The position numbers were made by a program, and so were the translations under genes. A stretch of DNA of 64,000 bases. It comes from Variovorax sp. OV700. Its GTDB lineage: Bacteria > Pseudomonadota > Gammaproteobacteria > Burkholderiales > Burkholderiaceae_C. Under the pieces are notes generated by a model. It worked only from the letters and a program-made list of their open reading frames with translations, searched no databases and was not told the DNA's origin. Where the stretch lies: NCBI RefSeq assembly GCF_900099805.1, contig NZ_FNDR01000001.1:434001-498000 (forward strand), in the 5' to 3' direction. Below, one piece after another: positions 31,471 through 39,816 of this stretch; positions within the stretch are counted from its first letter, which is position 1, and the number at the start of each line of letters is the position of its first letter.

Positions 31471-32025
31471 TCAATCGACGTCGCCCGGCGCCTGCGGTCG
31501 CTTGCGACCGCTGAGCATGGCAGCCACTAGGTTCTCCCTGTGCCGCCAGCTCGTGAAAACGACACCGGCCAGATGCAGGGCAATCAGCGCCACCAGCGTC
31601 CAGGCCAATGCGCGGTGGAGCCATTCCACCCACGCCAGTCCCCAGAACATGTCGAGCGAGTACATCCAGCCCGTGACGCCGACGGCAGCCACCGTGGCCA
31701 GCAAGGCAACGACCATCCAGCCACCCAGCGGGTTGTGGCCCACATAGCGCTTTTCTCGCCGGGCAAGCACCTCGCCCGCATAGCGCCGCACTTCTGAAGG
31801 CGAACGAACGAACTGGCGGAATCTCGCGTAGCGCCCGCCAAGTCCTCCGCCGATGCAGCGGCCCGCGACCAGGGCCAGTGCCGCGTAGCCCGCCCATTCA
31901 TGCTGCCGCAGCAGCGCCTCGCCGCTGAACCATGCCACAGCAATGGTGGCCACCAGCGCCCAGTGTGTTGCACGCAGCCAAAGCGCCCAGACCCGCGTCG
32001 ATGGACGCCCGGAAACCGCATGCAC
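31471..32025 (-). CDS. Cytochrome b561-type membrane protein
   Basis: 184 residues with four hydrophobic segments and histidines placed like di-haem cytochrome b561/hydrogenase cytochrome b proteins: WLRATHWALVATIAVAWFSGE, GYAALALVAGRCIGG, WMVVALLATVAAVGVTGW, WLHRALAWTLVALIALHLAGV. I start at the GTG at 32025, 11 bases after the PepSY gene's stop and preceded by TGAGG; no ATG in this frame fits. Likely a membrane electron carrier, last gene of the receptor-piuC-PepSY series. Confidence 0.82.
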   Translation of the reverse strand: MHAVSGRPSTRVWALWLRATHWALVATIAVAWFSGEALLRQHEWAGYAALALVAGRCIGGGLGGRYARFRQFVRSPSEVRRYAGEVLARREKRYVGHNPLGGWMVVALLATVAAVGVTGWMYSLDMFWGLAWVEWLHRALAWTLVALIALHLAGVVFTSWRHRENLVAAMLSGRKRPQAPGDVD

Positions 32026-32036
32026 CGCGCGGCGCC

Positions 32037-32333
32037 TCAGGAAGGCTGCTTGACCTGTCCGACCTTCTCGAAGGTCTTGGGATCGAAGAACGCCTCGGCG
32101 CGCTGGCCTTTCTCGTCGAAGCCGTAGACCTCGTAGCAGCCATTGAAGTTCTTGATCTGGCGCACCTTCCAGCCTTCGCCGGTCAGTTTGCGCTGCAGTT
32201 CCATCTGCGGACGCATTTCTTCCTTGGGAACCGGCGCGCACTTGACCGCGTCGTGCTCGACGAACTGAGCGGATGCGGACGCGGACCAGAGGACGGCCGC
32301 TGCAGCCGCCACACAAAGAAGTGACTTGTTCAT
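32037..32333 (-). CDS. Small periplasmic PepSY-domain protein
   Basis: 98 residues with a clear signal peptide (MNKSLLCVAAAAAVLWSASASA). The body has the PepSY pattern of a short helix followed by strands: LQRKLTGEGWKVRQIKNFNGCYEVYGFDEKGQRAEAFFDPKTFEKV. PepSY proteins often accompany cytochromes b and metal reductases, consistent with the downstream cytochrome b561 gene. Two cysteines occur in the mature part. Confidence 0.85.
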   Translation of the reverse strand: MNKSLLCVAAAAAVLWSASASAQFVEHDAVKCAPVPKEEMRPQMELQRKLTGEGWKVRQIKNFNGCYEVYGFDEKGQRAEAFFDPKTFEKVGQVKQPS

Positions 32334-32370
32334 GAAGGGTCTCCCGGCATTGCAGGCGCCACGCCGCGGC

Positions 32371-33057
32371 TCAGATGTCGAGCCACATGCGCAGCAGGTT
32401 GTGATAAGTGCTGGTGAGCCCGATCACGCCCGGATCGGTCTCGCCATATTGGCTGCGGAGATGGCGCAGGTGGTTGTCCATTTCGAACAGCAGGCGGCGC
32501 TGCTCGTCGCTGCGCACCATACTCTGGATCCAGAAATAGCTCGCCAGGCGATATCCGCGAGTGACGGGAAGCACCCGGTGAACGCTGGTGCCAGGATAGA
32601 GCACCATGTCGCCCGCTGCGAGCTTGACGCGCTGGGTGCCGAAAGTGTCTTCGATCACGAGTTCGCCGCCGTCGTATTCGTCGGGCTCGGCCAGGAACAA
32701 GGTGCACGAAATGTCGGTGCGCACCCGCCCCGTGCCATCGCGCAGAAACCGGACCGCGCTGTCCACATGATTGCCGAAGCTGTTCGACGCACCGCCGTAG
32801 CGGTTGAACAGCGGCGGCGAAATCTGCTTTGGCAGCGCGGCCGAGAAGAAAACCTGATGCCGCTCAAGCCCGCGCAGCAGCAATTGTTGGACCGCGCGGG
32901 TTTCTTCGCAGTCTTCCCTCAGCTGCTCGTTGTTCTTCGCCTTGGCCGACTGCTCGCCTGCAGTCAGGCGGCCATCTTCCCAGGGTGCTTGGCCCAGGAT
33001 TTCCCGGGCCTGGCGGACTTCGTCAGGCGAGAGGACTTCGCGAATGTGCAAGAGCAT
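32371..33057 (-). CDS. piuC: PKHD-type Fe(II)/2-oxoglutarate hydroxylase (PiuC/YbiX family)
   Basis: 228 residues. The metal ligands are His97 and Asp99 ([10 protein letters not shown]) and His160 ([11 protein letters not shown]), with Arg170 (RGYR) for 2-oxoglutarate. N-terminal [14 protein letters not shown] and C-terminal LLRMWLDI match PiuC. The family is iron-regulated and usually next to catecholate siderophore receptors; the hydroxylated substrate is unknown. It follows the receptor gene by 32 bases. Confidence 0.93.
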   Translation of the reverse strand: MLLHIREVLSPDEVRQAREILGQAPWEDGRLTAGEQSAKAKNNEQLREDCEETRAVQQLLLRGLERHQVFFSAALPKQISPPLFNRYGGASNSFGNHVDSAVRFLRDGTGRVRTDISCTLFLAEPDEYDGGELVIEDTFGTQRVKLAAGDMVLYPGTSVHRVLPVTRGYRLASYFWIQSMVRSDEQRRLLFEMDNHLRHLRSQYGETDPGVIGLTSTYHNLLRMWLDI

Positions 33058-33089
33058 GAAAAGCGGAAGATCGGTTATGCCGGTCTATT

Positions 33090-35540
33090 CTAGAAACGTG
33101 CACCAACCGTGAAGAGCACCGTGCGCTTGGCACCGGCAATCGCGAAGCCCGGATAGAGCTGATCGCCGTAGAGCTTGTTCGTCACATTGTTGACGTTGAG
33201 CTGCGCATACAGGTCGGGGGTGAACTTGTACTCGAGCATCATGTCGCCCACCACGTAGCCCGGGGTGCTGTTGGACAGGCTGGCGGCGCCGCTGGCGCCT
33301 TGCAGCGGCCGGTTCTCGGATGCGCCGCGCACGCCGCCCGCAATGCGGAACTTGGGCGTGGCCTGGTAGCTGATCCATGCGGCGCCGCTGTGCTTGGGGG
33401 TCAGGCCGACGCGCGAGCCGACGGTGCCCGGCGTCGCGGTGCTGCCGACCTGGTCGATGGTTGCCTTCGGGATGTAGGAGTACGAGAAATAGACTTCCCA
33501 CTGCGAGGTCAGGCGGCCGACCACGTCGAGTTCGAGACCCTGCGAATGGCGTTTGCCCGACAGCAGGTAGGAAGTGCTTGCAAAGTCCGAATCGGTGGTG
33601 CGCTCGTTGGTCTTCTCGGTACGGAAGAGGGCCGCGCGCGTCGACAGCTTGCCATCGAGCCAGTCGAGCTTGGTGCCGAGTTCGATGTTGCGGCTCTTCT
33701 CGGGCGGGGTCCCGGCAGTCTGGGGCGACACATATTGGTAGGTGTCAGCCGACGAATTGAACGACGTGCTGTACGACAGGTGATACGACTGCGTGGTCGA
33801 AGGCTGATAGAGCACGCCAGCGCGGTAGCTCCAGGCGCCCTGCGACAAATGGGTGGTCGCCACCGTCGGCAGCGGGCTGCCGGCGGAGTAGCGCTCACGC
33901 GGATCGGTACAGTTTGCCGTTTGCGTATAGCCGCGCGGCGCGGGGGTGGGCCTCACGCACGCGGGGTTCGTATAGTTGTACTGGTTGAAGTCGCCGCTGA
34001 GCCGGTCGTAGCGAACGCCGCCCAGAATCTTCCAGTCGGGTGCAACCTGGACCAGGTCCTGCAGGTAGAGGCCGATCGACTTGGCGGAATACGAACTCGA
34101 GTCGCGGTACACCGGCTCCACGAACGTGCCGCTCAGGCCAGCACCATCGTTCGGCGTGCCGACGAAGGTGTTGGCTCGCGATCCCAGCGTGCGGCCGCGG
34201 AAGCTGTTGTTGAAGAAGGCATCGTTCTGGTAGCGGCTCGCTTCCTCCTTCGAGGCGTCGACACCGGCCAGCAACTGGTGCTTCATCCCGCCCCAGTTCA
34301 GCTCCTTGCTGTAGTCGCTCTGCAGGTACGTGCCTTTGTATTCGTCCTTGCGCGGCGTGAGGCCGCTGCGCGTGAGCACCGTGTAGTCGCCGAAGTTCGC
34401 GAGCGTGGTTGGCGCGCCGAACGTGGTGCTGGCGCCGGCTGCGGTGGACCACTGGTTGCGGTCGAAGGTGCCCGACCGCACCTGCGTGCGCAGCTCGCCG
34501 CCGTCATCGAAACGGTGGAGCCAGGAAGCCGTGCCGTACGTGGCTTGGCCGAGAAGCTTGTCGGCCGTGGTGCCATAGAAGCTGCCGGGCTTGATCGGTG
34601 CGATCGTTCCCAGGCTGCCGATGGTGGGCACGCCGCTCGCGTTGTAGCCGGTGATGCCTTGGCGGCCGGTCGCCACCCAGCGAACCGCCGACAGAGGGAC
34701 GTTGTCCACGTTCAGGTGAAACAGCCCGACGGTAAATTCATTGGCCGTGCCCATGCCCCAGCTGTACGAAGGCGCAATGCCGTACTTGTCGACCTTGGCG
34801 CCGCCGTTGTCGGCCTTGTTCCACATGCCATTGATGCGCAGCGCCGAAGTTTCGCCGGTGCGCACATTGAAGTCGGCCGTCGTGCGGTAGTAGCCGCGCG
34901 AGCCGACGGTTGCTTCCACGTCGGTCTGGTCGGCAAGCAAGGGCTTCTTGGTCACCTGGTTGATGACGCCGCCGGTGGAACCGCGTCCGAAGATCATCGA
35001 TGCCGAACCGCGCAGCACCTCGACGCGCTCGAGGTTGAAGGTGTCGCGATCGTATTGCGAGGGATCGCGCATGCCGTCGATGAGCAAGTCGCCAACGGTT
35101 GCCACGGGAAAACCGCGCAGCCGGATGTCCTGGTCGGTGCCGTTTTCGGTCGCGGCGAAGGTGATGCCGGCCGAATAGTGCAAGGCGTCGCGAAGCGTAT
35201 CGAGCTTGACGTCGTCGATCAGTTTTTCGGTGATGACGTTGATCGACTGGGGAATGTCGCGAATCTCTTGCGTGCCCTTGCCGATGTTGGTCTTCTTGGT
35301 CTGGACCTGGTCCTTGCCTTGCGTCTCGGCCTGCTCCGTCACCGTGACGGTGCCCAGCGTTCCGCCCTGCACCGTGGCCGGCGGTGTTTGCGCCCAGCTG
35401 CTGACGGAGGCAGCCAGCATCAGGGCTCCGAAAGGCAGCATTGCCGCTTCTCGCGGTGCGGCATTCAGGGCGCCCACGGCAGGAGCAGAAGAAGACACGG
35501 GGCGCGACACACGCGCGCGCCGACGAACGACATTGGCCAA
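33090..35540 (-). CDS. TonB-dependent siderophore receptor (Fiu/PiuA-like)
   Basis: 816 residues. Signal/N-terminus, then a TonB box region (GTVTVTEQAE), plug domain (IRDIPQSINVITEKLIDD, DIRLRGFP, VEVLRGSASMIFGRGSTGGVINQVTKKP) and a 22-strand barrel ending in the outer-membrane signature VLFTVGARF. Pairing with PiuC suggests a catecholate-type siderophore substrate, as with Fiu/PiuA. The first gene of a leftward set with piuC, PepSY and cytochrome b561. A Fur-like box lies 115 bases upstream. Confidence 0.93.
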   Translation of the reverse strand: MANVVRRRARVSRPVSSSAPAVGALNAAPREAAMLPFGALMLAASVSSWAQTPPATVQGGTLGTVTVTEQAETQGKDQVQTKKTNIGKGTQEIRDIPQSINVITEKLIDDVKLDTLRDALHYSAGITFAATENGTDQDIRLRGFPVATVGDLLIDGMRDPSQYDRDTFNLERVEVLRGSASMIFGRGSTGGVINQVTKKPLLADQTDVEATVGSRGYYRTTADFNVRTGETSALRINGMWNKADNGGAKVDKYGIAPSYSWGMGTANEFTVGLFHLNVDNVPLSAVRWVATGRQGITGYNASGVPTIGSLGTIAPIKPGSFYGTTADKLLGQATYGTASWLHRFDDGGELRTQVRSGTFDRNQWSTAAGASTTFGAPTTLANFGDYTVLTRSGLTPRKDEYKGTYLQSDYSKELNWGGMKHQLLAGVDASKEEASRYQNDAFFNNSFRGRTLGSRANTFVGTPNDGAGLSGTFVEPVYRDSSSYSAKSIGLYLQDLVQVAPDWKILGGVRYDRLSGDFNQYNYTNPACVRPTPAPRGYTQTANCTDPRERYSAGSPLPTVATTHLSQGAWSYRAGVLYQPSTTQSYHLSYSTSFNSSADTYQYVSPQTAGTPPEKSRNIELGTKLDWLDGKLSTRAALFRTEKTNERTTDSDFASTSYLLSGKRHSQGLELDVVGRLTSQWEVYFSYSYIPKATIDQVGSTATPGTVGSRVGLTPKHSGAAWISYQATPKFRIAGGVRGASENRPLQGASGAASLSNSTPGYVVGDMMLEYKFTPDLYAQLNVNNVTNKLYGDQLYPGFAIAGAKRTVLFTVGARF

Positions 35541-35654
35541 GATAACCTCCCAGAAAGCCCAAACGGCTGGTTTTTAGATGGAATGGCTGGCTTGCATCGG
35601 TGCTTGCACCGGTGTGGCTTGCCGAAATCGGGCTGAAGTGTAGTGCGAACGTAG

Positions 35655-35673
35655 TTCTTAATCATTCGCATTG
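35655..35673 (-). promoter_or_regulatory. Candidate Fur box upstream of the siderophore receptor
   Basis: On the minus strand this 19-mer reads AATGCGAATGATTAAGAAC. It matches the left half and centre of the betaproteobacterial Fur pattern (AATGCGAATGATTCGCATT-like). It is about 115 bases before the receptor start. Confidence 0.55.
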
Positions 35674-35741
35674 AGATTCGCCGTTGCAAGGCAGCAACAC
35701 CGATCCGAACCAGTACCGAAGACCTATCTTCAGGATAGTTA

Positions 35742-35771
35742 TTGAAAATGCGAGAGATTCGTATTTATAAT
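35742..35771 (+). promoter_or_regulatory. bfd promoter with Fur-like box in the spacer
   Basis: TTGAAA (35742-35747) and TATAAT (35766-35771) are separated by 18 bases. The spacer (35747-35765) reads AATGCGAGAGATTCGTATT, an imperfect palindrome matching the Fur pattern. Fur-Fe would block RNA polymerase, giving expression of bfd and probably tonB under iron limitation. The start of bfd is 44 bases downstream. Confidence 0.7.
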
Positions 35772-35815
35772 TGGCTCGAACTTCAACCAGCCAGCCAACT
35801 GCCGCTTTCACCGCC

Positions 35816-36088
35816 ATGATCGTTTGCGTCTGCCGCCGAGTCTCCGACCGTGAAATCGCACGTCACGTGCGAGCGGGCATGACTTTCGACGAAGTCCAGT
35901 TCGAGCTTGGCGTGGCCACCCAGTGTGGCCAATGTGAAGGTTGTGCGCGCGATATCGTCGCGCAGTGCAGCGCCTCGCATCCGGTCGCCGCGCTGAACCG
36001 CGAATCGGGAACGAGTGCGATCCAGCTTGCCACCTCCATCTCGGAAAGCAAGGCATGGAACTCTTCTCGGCTCTCGGCGGCAGCCTGA
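35816..36088 (+). CDS. bfd: Bacterioferritin-associated ferredoxin (BFD-like [2Fe-2S] protein)
   Basis: 90 residues. N-terminal MIVCVCRRVSDREI and QCGQCEGCA supply the [2Fe-2S] ligands (Cys4, Cys6, Cys37, Cys40; Cys43 extra). BFD delivers electrons to bacterioferritin for iron release under starvation, and the bacterioferritin gene is 4 kb away. The C-terminal ~40 residues (GTSAIQLATSISESKAWNSSRL) are a variable tail. Start at 35816; the upstream in-frame start at 35771 falls in the promoter. Confidence 0.93.
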   Translation: MIVCVCRRVSDREIARHVRAGMTFDEVQFELGVATQCGQCEGCARDIVAQCSASHPVAALNRESGTSAIQLATSISESKAWNSSRLSAAA

Positions 36089-36129
36089 TCTTCGTTGCAG
36101 GTTCGGTCTGGTGGATCTTTCGTAAGTAA
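36055..36129 (+). CDS. Possible 24-residue membrane microprotein
   Basis: An ATG at 36055 with AAAGCAAGG upstream opens a 24-codon frame: MELFSALGGS, a hydrophobic stretch LIFVAGSVWWI, then FRK and TAA. It has the shape of a single-pass inner-membrane microprotein with a positive C-terminus. It overlaps the last 34 bases of bfd in another frame and precedes tonB by 68 bases. No homologue is known to me. The overlap with bfd makes chance a real alternative. Confidence 0.4.
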   Translation: MELFSALGGSLIFVAGSVWWIFRK

Positions 36130-36197
36130 ACAGTAGTCGTAGCGGTTTTGCTGCAATCGGGGCACGTTTCGGCGTGCCCGCATTCGAATGGTTGATC

Positions 36198-36902
36198 GTG
36201 TCTGACCGCTTTGCCCCTCCCCCCTCCGTTCTGGGCCTCTCGCGCAATGCACTCATTGCCGGGGGCGTGATCCTGTTTCATGCGGCTGCGCTGTGGGCGC
36301 TGCAAAGCGGCCTGCTGCGCCGCGCCGCCGAAGTGGTGATCCCCGTCGAAATACTGAGCCAGTTCGTCGAGCCGCCCAAGCCGGCCGAACCGCCGCCCCC
36401 TCCTCCCCCGCCGCCGCAGCGCAAGCCGGAGGCCGTCAAGCCTCCGCCGCGACCTGTTGCGGTTCGTGAGCCCAAGCCGACACCTGCGCCCGCCGCTCCC
36501 GTGGGCGTGCCCGAACCTCCTCCGCCCGCGCCGGCACCTGTGGCAGAAGCTCCAGCGCCGCCCGCTCCCCCGGCGCCGCCGCCAGCCCCGCCAGCGCCGC
36601 CCGCACCGCGGACGATCGAGATTACGGAAGGCCAGACGCGCTACGTCAGGGAGCCCAAGCTCGTCTTTCCCAGCATGAGCAAGCGACTGGGCGAATCCGG
36701 AACCACCGTCGTCTCGATCTATTTCGACAGCGAAGGCTTCGCCAAGCGGGTCGAACTCTTCAAGTCCAGCGGATTCGAACGGCTCGACGAAGCGGCGCTC
36801 AGCGCCGCCCGGACCGCCCAGGTCACCCCTTTCAGGCAAACGGGAGGCAACGCGCAGACCACCTACCTTCTGCGGGCGCCCTTCTCATTCAAACTGAACT
36901 AA
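36198..36902 (+). CDS. tonB: Energy-transducing protein TonB
   Basis: About 234 residues: one N-terminal membrane segment (NALIAGGVILFHAAALWAL), a long Pro/Ala-rich periplasm-spanning region (about 55-145), and a C-terminal TonB domain (VFPSMSKRLGESGTTVVSIYFDSEGFAKRVELFKSSGFERLDEAALSAARTA). TonB transmits proton-motive force to outer-membrane receptors. Start codon uncertain: GTG at 36198 or GTG at 36174, neither with a strong ribosome site. Followed by exbB and exbD. Confidence 0.93.
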   Translation: MSDRFAPPPSVLGLSRNALIAGGVILFHAAALWALQSGLLRRAAEVVIPVEILSQFVEPPKPAEPPPPPPPPPQRKPEAVKPPPRPVAVREPKPTPAPAAPVGVPEPPPPAPAPVAEAPAPPAPPAPPPAPPAPPAPRTIEITEGQTRYVREPKLVFPSMSKRLGESGTTVVSIYFDSEGFAKRVELFKSSGFERLDEAALSAARTAQVTPFRQTGGNAQTTYLLRAPFSFKLN

Positions 36903-36924
36903 TTTTTCTCTGGAGCAACTTCGT

Positions 36925-37641
36925 ATGGATTCCCAATTCGGCTTGATGAACGTCTGGAACCAGGGCGATTTCGTCACCAAGGCCGTCGCGGTGCTGTTGA
37001 TCGGCATGTCGCTTGTGTCGTGGATCGTGATCATCATCAAGGCCCTCGACGTCATCAAATACAAGCGTCTTGCCAAGCACTCGCAGGATTTCTGGCACAG
37101 CGAAGACTTCGCAACCGCGCTGAACAAGCTCGGCAAGGACGACGGAAACCCGTTTCGCGCGCTCGCGCTCGAAGGCCGCGAAGCGGCTGCTCACCACCGC
37201 AACACCAAGGCTCATTTGCATGACGCCCTGGATGTGAGCGACTGGATCACGCGCGCATTGCGCAACGGCATCGACGCATTCACCGCCCGCCTCCAGACCG
37301 GCCTGGCCATCCTGGCGTCGGTGGGCTCGACGGCCCCTTTCATCGGCCTGTTCGGAACCGTCTGGGGCATCTATCACGCGCTCATGAGCATCAGCACGGC
37401 CGGCCAGGCCACCATCGACAAGGTGGCGGGCCCGATCGGCGAAGCGCTGATCATGACGGCCCTGGGCCTCGCGGTGGCCATTCCTGCGGTGCTGGGCTAC
37501 AACGCGCTGGTGCGCGGCAACAAGTTCGTGCTGACCAAGCTCAACAGCTTTGCGCATGACCTGCACGCCTACTTCGTGACCGGCGCACGCGTGCAAAGCG
37601 GCACGGGCGACGCCATCGTGGTCCCGCTCAAGAAGGGCTGA
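36925..37641 (+). CDS. exbB: Biopolymer transport protein ExbB
   Basis: 238 residues of the MotA/TolQ/ExbB channel family, with three membrane segments: near 14-36, about 125-150 (GLAILASVGSTAPFIGLFGTVWGIYHAL) and about 165-195 (GPIGEALIMTALGLAVAIPAVLGYNAL). It forms the proton channel that drives TonB. The gap to tonB is 22 bases and CTGGAG precedes the start. Confidence 0.97.
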   Translation: MDSQFGLMNVWNQGDFVTKAVAVLLIGMSLVSWIVIIIKALDVIKYKRLAKHSQDFWHSEDFATALNKLGKDDGNPFRALALEGREAAAHHRNTKAHLHDALDVSDWITRALRNGIDAFTARLQTGLAILASVGSTAPFIGLFGTVWGIYHALMSISTAGQATIDKVAGPIGEALIMTALGLAVAIPAVLGYNALVRGNKFVLTKLNSFAHDLHAYFVTGARVQSGTGDAIVVPLKKG

Positions 37642-37646
37642 GCATC

Positions 37647-38060
37647 ATGGCTTTTGGTACCCAGGACGAACCCGATGAGGTGATGAACGAGATCAACATG
37701 ACGCCGCTGGTCGACGTCATGCTGGTGCTCCTGATCATCTTCATCATCACCGTGCCGGTGATGAAGCACGCAGTCAACATCGACCTGCCCCGCGCCACCA
37801 GCGAGCCCGAGCAGCCCAAGCCGCAGAACATCCTGTTCAGCATCACGGCCGACGGCAGCTACTACTGGAACGAGCAGAAGGTCGAAGATGGGGAGTTGCC
37901 CGCCCGCTTGGCAGCCGAGGCCGCCAAGAACCCGCAGCCCGAGCTGCACATCCGTGGCGACAAGGCCGTCCGCTACGAGCGCGTGGCCAAGGCGATGTCA
38001 CAGGCGCGGGAAGCCGGCGTGCGCAAGATCGGCTTCATTACCGAGCCCGACGCGAAATAG
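37647..38060 (+). CDS. exbD: Biopolymer transport protein ExbD
   Basis: 137 residues with one N-terminal membrane helix carrying the proton-binding Asp in MTPLVDVMLVLLIIFIIT, and a periplasmic domain (RVAKAMSQAREAGVRKIGFITEP). Partner of ExbB; starts 5 bases after its stop. Confidence 0.97.
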   Translation: MAFGTQDEPDEVMNEINMTPLVDVMLVLLIIFIITVPVMKHAVNIDLPRATSEPEQPKPQNILFSITADGSYYWNEQKVEDGELPARLAAEAAKNPQPELHIRGDKAVRYERVAKAMSQAREAGVRKIGFITEPDAK

Positions 38061-38077
38061 GCCACTGCGCGCAAGAA

Positions 38078-38106
38078 AAAAAGTTGATCGCCGCGATTGA
38101 CTTTTT
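38078..38106 (+). terminator. Terminator after tonB-exbB-exbD
   Basis: AAAAAGTTGATCG (38078-38090) pairs with CGATTGACTTTTT (38094-38106), a 13-bp stem with two central G-U wobbles and a 3-base loop, ending in a T-run. It begins 18 bases after exbD. Its right arm contains the -35 of the next promoter. Confidence 0.8.
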
Positions 38107-38126
38107 ATTGCGAATCATTATCATTC
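38097..38126 (+). promoter_or_regulatory. hemP promoter with Fur box
   Basis: TTGACT (38097-38102), 16 bases, TATCAT (38119-38124). The sequence 38108-38126, TTGCGAATCATTATCATTC, is a strong Fur-box match and covers the -10. Repression by Fur-Fe is expected. hemP starts 29 bases downstream. Confidence 0.8.
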
Positions 38127-38154
38127 ACTCATCGCTTCGATAAGGGAATTTCAA

Positions 38155-38367
38155 ATGCAAGCCAAGCCCAACGCCTTTTCTGTTCTGAGCCATCCTTCGC
38201 TCGATCAATCGGGTGGCGGTCATGCATCCATCCAGGCCGCCCGTCCGGCGCCCTTGGTCGAAAGCACGGAGCTTCTCAAAGGAAGCAAGACCGTGGGCAT
38301 CATGCACAACGGTTCCCTCTATCGGCTCCAGGCCACCAAACTCGGCAAGCTGATTCTTACCAAGTAA
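38155..38367 (+). CDS. hemP: Hemin uptake protein HemP
   Basis: 70 residues; the C-terminal half (VESTELLKGSKTVGIMHNGSLYRLQATKLGKLILTK) is the HemP/HmuP domain with its S-x-x-L-L-x-G and Y-x-L-x-x-T-x-x-G-K-L-I-L-T-K pattern. In rhizobia and Burkholderia HmuP is needed for expression of haem receptors. A Fur box governs its promoter. No haem receptor is visible nearby. Confidence 0.92.
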   Translation: MQAKPNAFSVLSHPSLDQSGGGHASIQAARPAPLVESTELLKGSKTVGIMHNGSLYRLQATKLGKLILTK

Positions 38368-38497
38368 AAATCAGCCCGCCCCTCGCGCAAGTTTCATCGT
38401 GGGGCGACTTGAGGAGATTTCATCTCCGAGGGTCGTTTTTTGCTAGCCAACGGTTCGCCGACTAGCCAAGCTTTTTTTCCACGCTGAGCACTCAACC

Positions 38498-38522
38498 AAA
38501 AACGCCGACCCTTGGTCGGCGT
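38498..38522 (-). terminator. Terminator downstream of the GlcG/HbpS-like gene
   Basis: ACGCCGACC (38502-38510) and GGTCGGCGT (38514-38522) form a 9-bp stem. On the minus strand it is followed by a T-run (AAAA at 38498-38501 on plus). Twenty-three bases past the stop of the gene at 38545. Confidence 0.8.
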
Positions 38523-38544
38523 CTTGCTTTGTGGCTTCAGGTTC

Positions 38545-38952
38545 TCAGAGGCCGAGCGCCGCGATGCCAGCCTTGGCAATCTGGGCATCTTCGTTCGACT
38601 TGACGCCGCTCACGCCGACGGCGCCGATCACCTGGCCGTCCTTGACGATGGGCACGCCGCCTTCGAGCAGGCCCTGCACCGCAGGCGCCGTGAGAAACGC
38701 CGTGCGGCCGCCGTTGATGATGTCTTCGTAGACCTTGCTCTCGCGGCGGCCCATGGCAGCCGTGTGGGCCTTGGCAGGCGCAATGTGCGACGACAGTGCC
38801 GCGGCGCCGTCCAGGCGCTGGAGCCAGAGCAGGTTGCCGGCGTCGTCGGAAATGGCAATGGTCACGGCCCAGTTGTTCTTGAGGGCTTCGGCTTCGGCCG
38901 CGGCGGCAATGGCCTTGACGTCGACGAGTTCGAGGAAGGACTTGGTCTTCAT
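38545..38952 (-). CDS. GlcG/HbpS-family protein
   Basis: 135 residues: MKTKSFLELVDVKAIAAAAEAEALKNNWAVTIAISDDAGNLLWLQRLDGA, SHIAPAKAHTA, GGVPIVKDGQVIGAVGVSGVKSNEDAQIAKAGIAAL. This is the DUF336 (GlcG/HbpS) fold. Members include haem-binding HbpS and glycolate-operon GlcG; the function here is unknown, though proximity to iron/haem genes is suggestive. The frame stays open upstream to 39828 without coding support; the ATG at 38952 is the family start. Confidence 0.88.
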   Translation of the reverse strand: MKTKSFLELVDVKAIAAAAEAEALKNNWAVTIAISDDAGNLLWLQRLDGAAALSSHIAPAKAHTAAMGRRESKVYEDIINGGRTAFLTAPAVQGLLEGGVPIVKDGQVIGAVGVSGVKSNEDAQIAKAGIAALGL

Positions 38953-39114
38953 GATGGGAGCAGGTTCGTAAAACCCGACAGCATAACGGCCAAAGCGCCC
39001 GAAACCCCGACGAGGCTTAGGACCATCGCCCATACGGTCTTTTCGCTGCCCCCTCTTGCAGACCCCTAGAATGCGCCCAACTGCATCACTGCAGCAATCA
39101 AAGGAGCTACGGCC

Positions 39115-39816
39115 ATGAACGACCGCGTTACCACCCTCGACACTTCCACCGGCTACGGCCAGGTGCTGCCGCAGGCTGAACGCCAACGCGTGCTGCGCAA
39201 CACCTACTGGCTGCTTGCACTGAGCATGCTCCCCACCGTGCTGGGCGCCTGGATCGGCGTCAGCACCGGCATCACGCGCTCCCTCACGGGCGGCCTCGGC
39301 CTCATGGTTTTCCTCGGCGGCGCTTTCGGTTTCATGTTCGCCATCGAAAAGACCAAGAACTCCGCCGCTGGTGTGCCAGTGCTGCTGGCCTTCACGTTCT
39401 TCATGGGCCTCATGCTGTCGCGCCTGATCGCGATGGTGCTGGGCTTCAAGAACGGCCCCGAGCTCGTCATGACCGCGTTCGGCGGCACCGCTGGTGTGTT
39501 CTTCGTGATGGCTTCGTTGGCGACCGTCATCAAGCGCGACCTGTCCGGCATGGGCAAGTGGCTCTTCGTCGGCGCCCTGGTGCTGATGGTAGGCGCCATC
39601 ATCAACGTCTTCGTGGGCTCCAGCGCAGGCATGATGGCCATCTCGGTGGCGGCCATCGGCATCTTCTCGGCCTTCATGCTCTATGACCTGAAGCAGATCA
39701 TGGACGGCGGCGAGACCAACTACATCAGTGCCACGCTGGCGCTCTACCTGGACCTGTTCAACGTGTTCCAGAGCCTGCTGGCCCTGCTGGGCATTGCCGG
39801 CGGCGAGCGCGACTGA
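39115..39816 (+). CDS. Bax inhibitor-1/YccA family membrane protein
   Basis: 233 residues with seven predicted membrane helices (for example YWLLALSMLPTVLGAWIGV, GLGLMVFLGGAFGFMFAIE, GVPVLLAFTFFMGLMLSRLI, MMAISVAAIGIFSAFMLYDL) and the C-terminal FNVFQSLLALLGI that marks YccA/YbhL proteins. Members modulate FtsH proteolysis of membrane proteins in E. coli. Followed by a bidirectional terminator. Confidence 0.94.
   Translation: MNDRVTTLDTSTGYGQVLPQAERQRVLRNTYWLLALSMLPTVLGAWIGVSTGITRSLTGGLGLMVFLGGAFGFMFAIEKTKNSAAGVPVLLAFTFFMGLMLSRLIAMVLGFKNGPELVMTAFGGTAGVFFVMASLATVIKRDLSGMGKWLFVGALVLMVGAIINVFVGSSAGMMAISVAAIGIFSAFMLYDLKQIMDGGETNYISATLALYLDLFNVFQSLLALLGIAGGERD

Noticed and set aside
33300..35636. 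A 778-codon plus-strand frame opposite the TonB-dependent receptor
   Set aside because: Low-complexity antisense product; the receptor frame has plug, barrel and terminal Phe.
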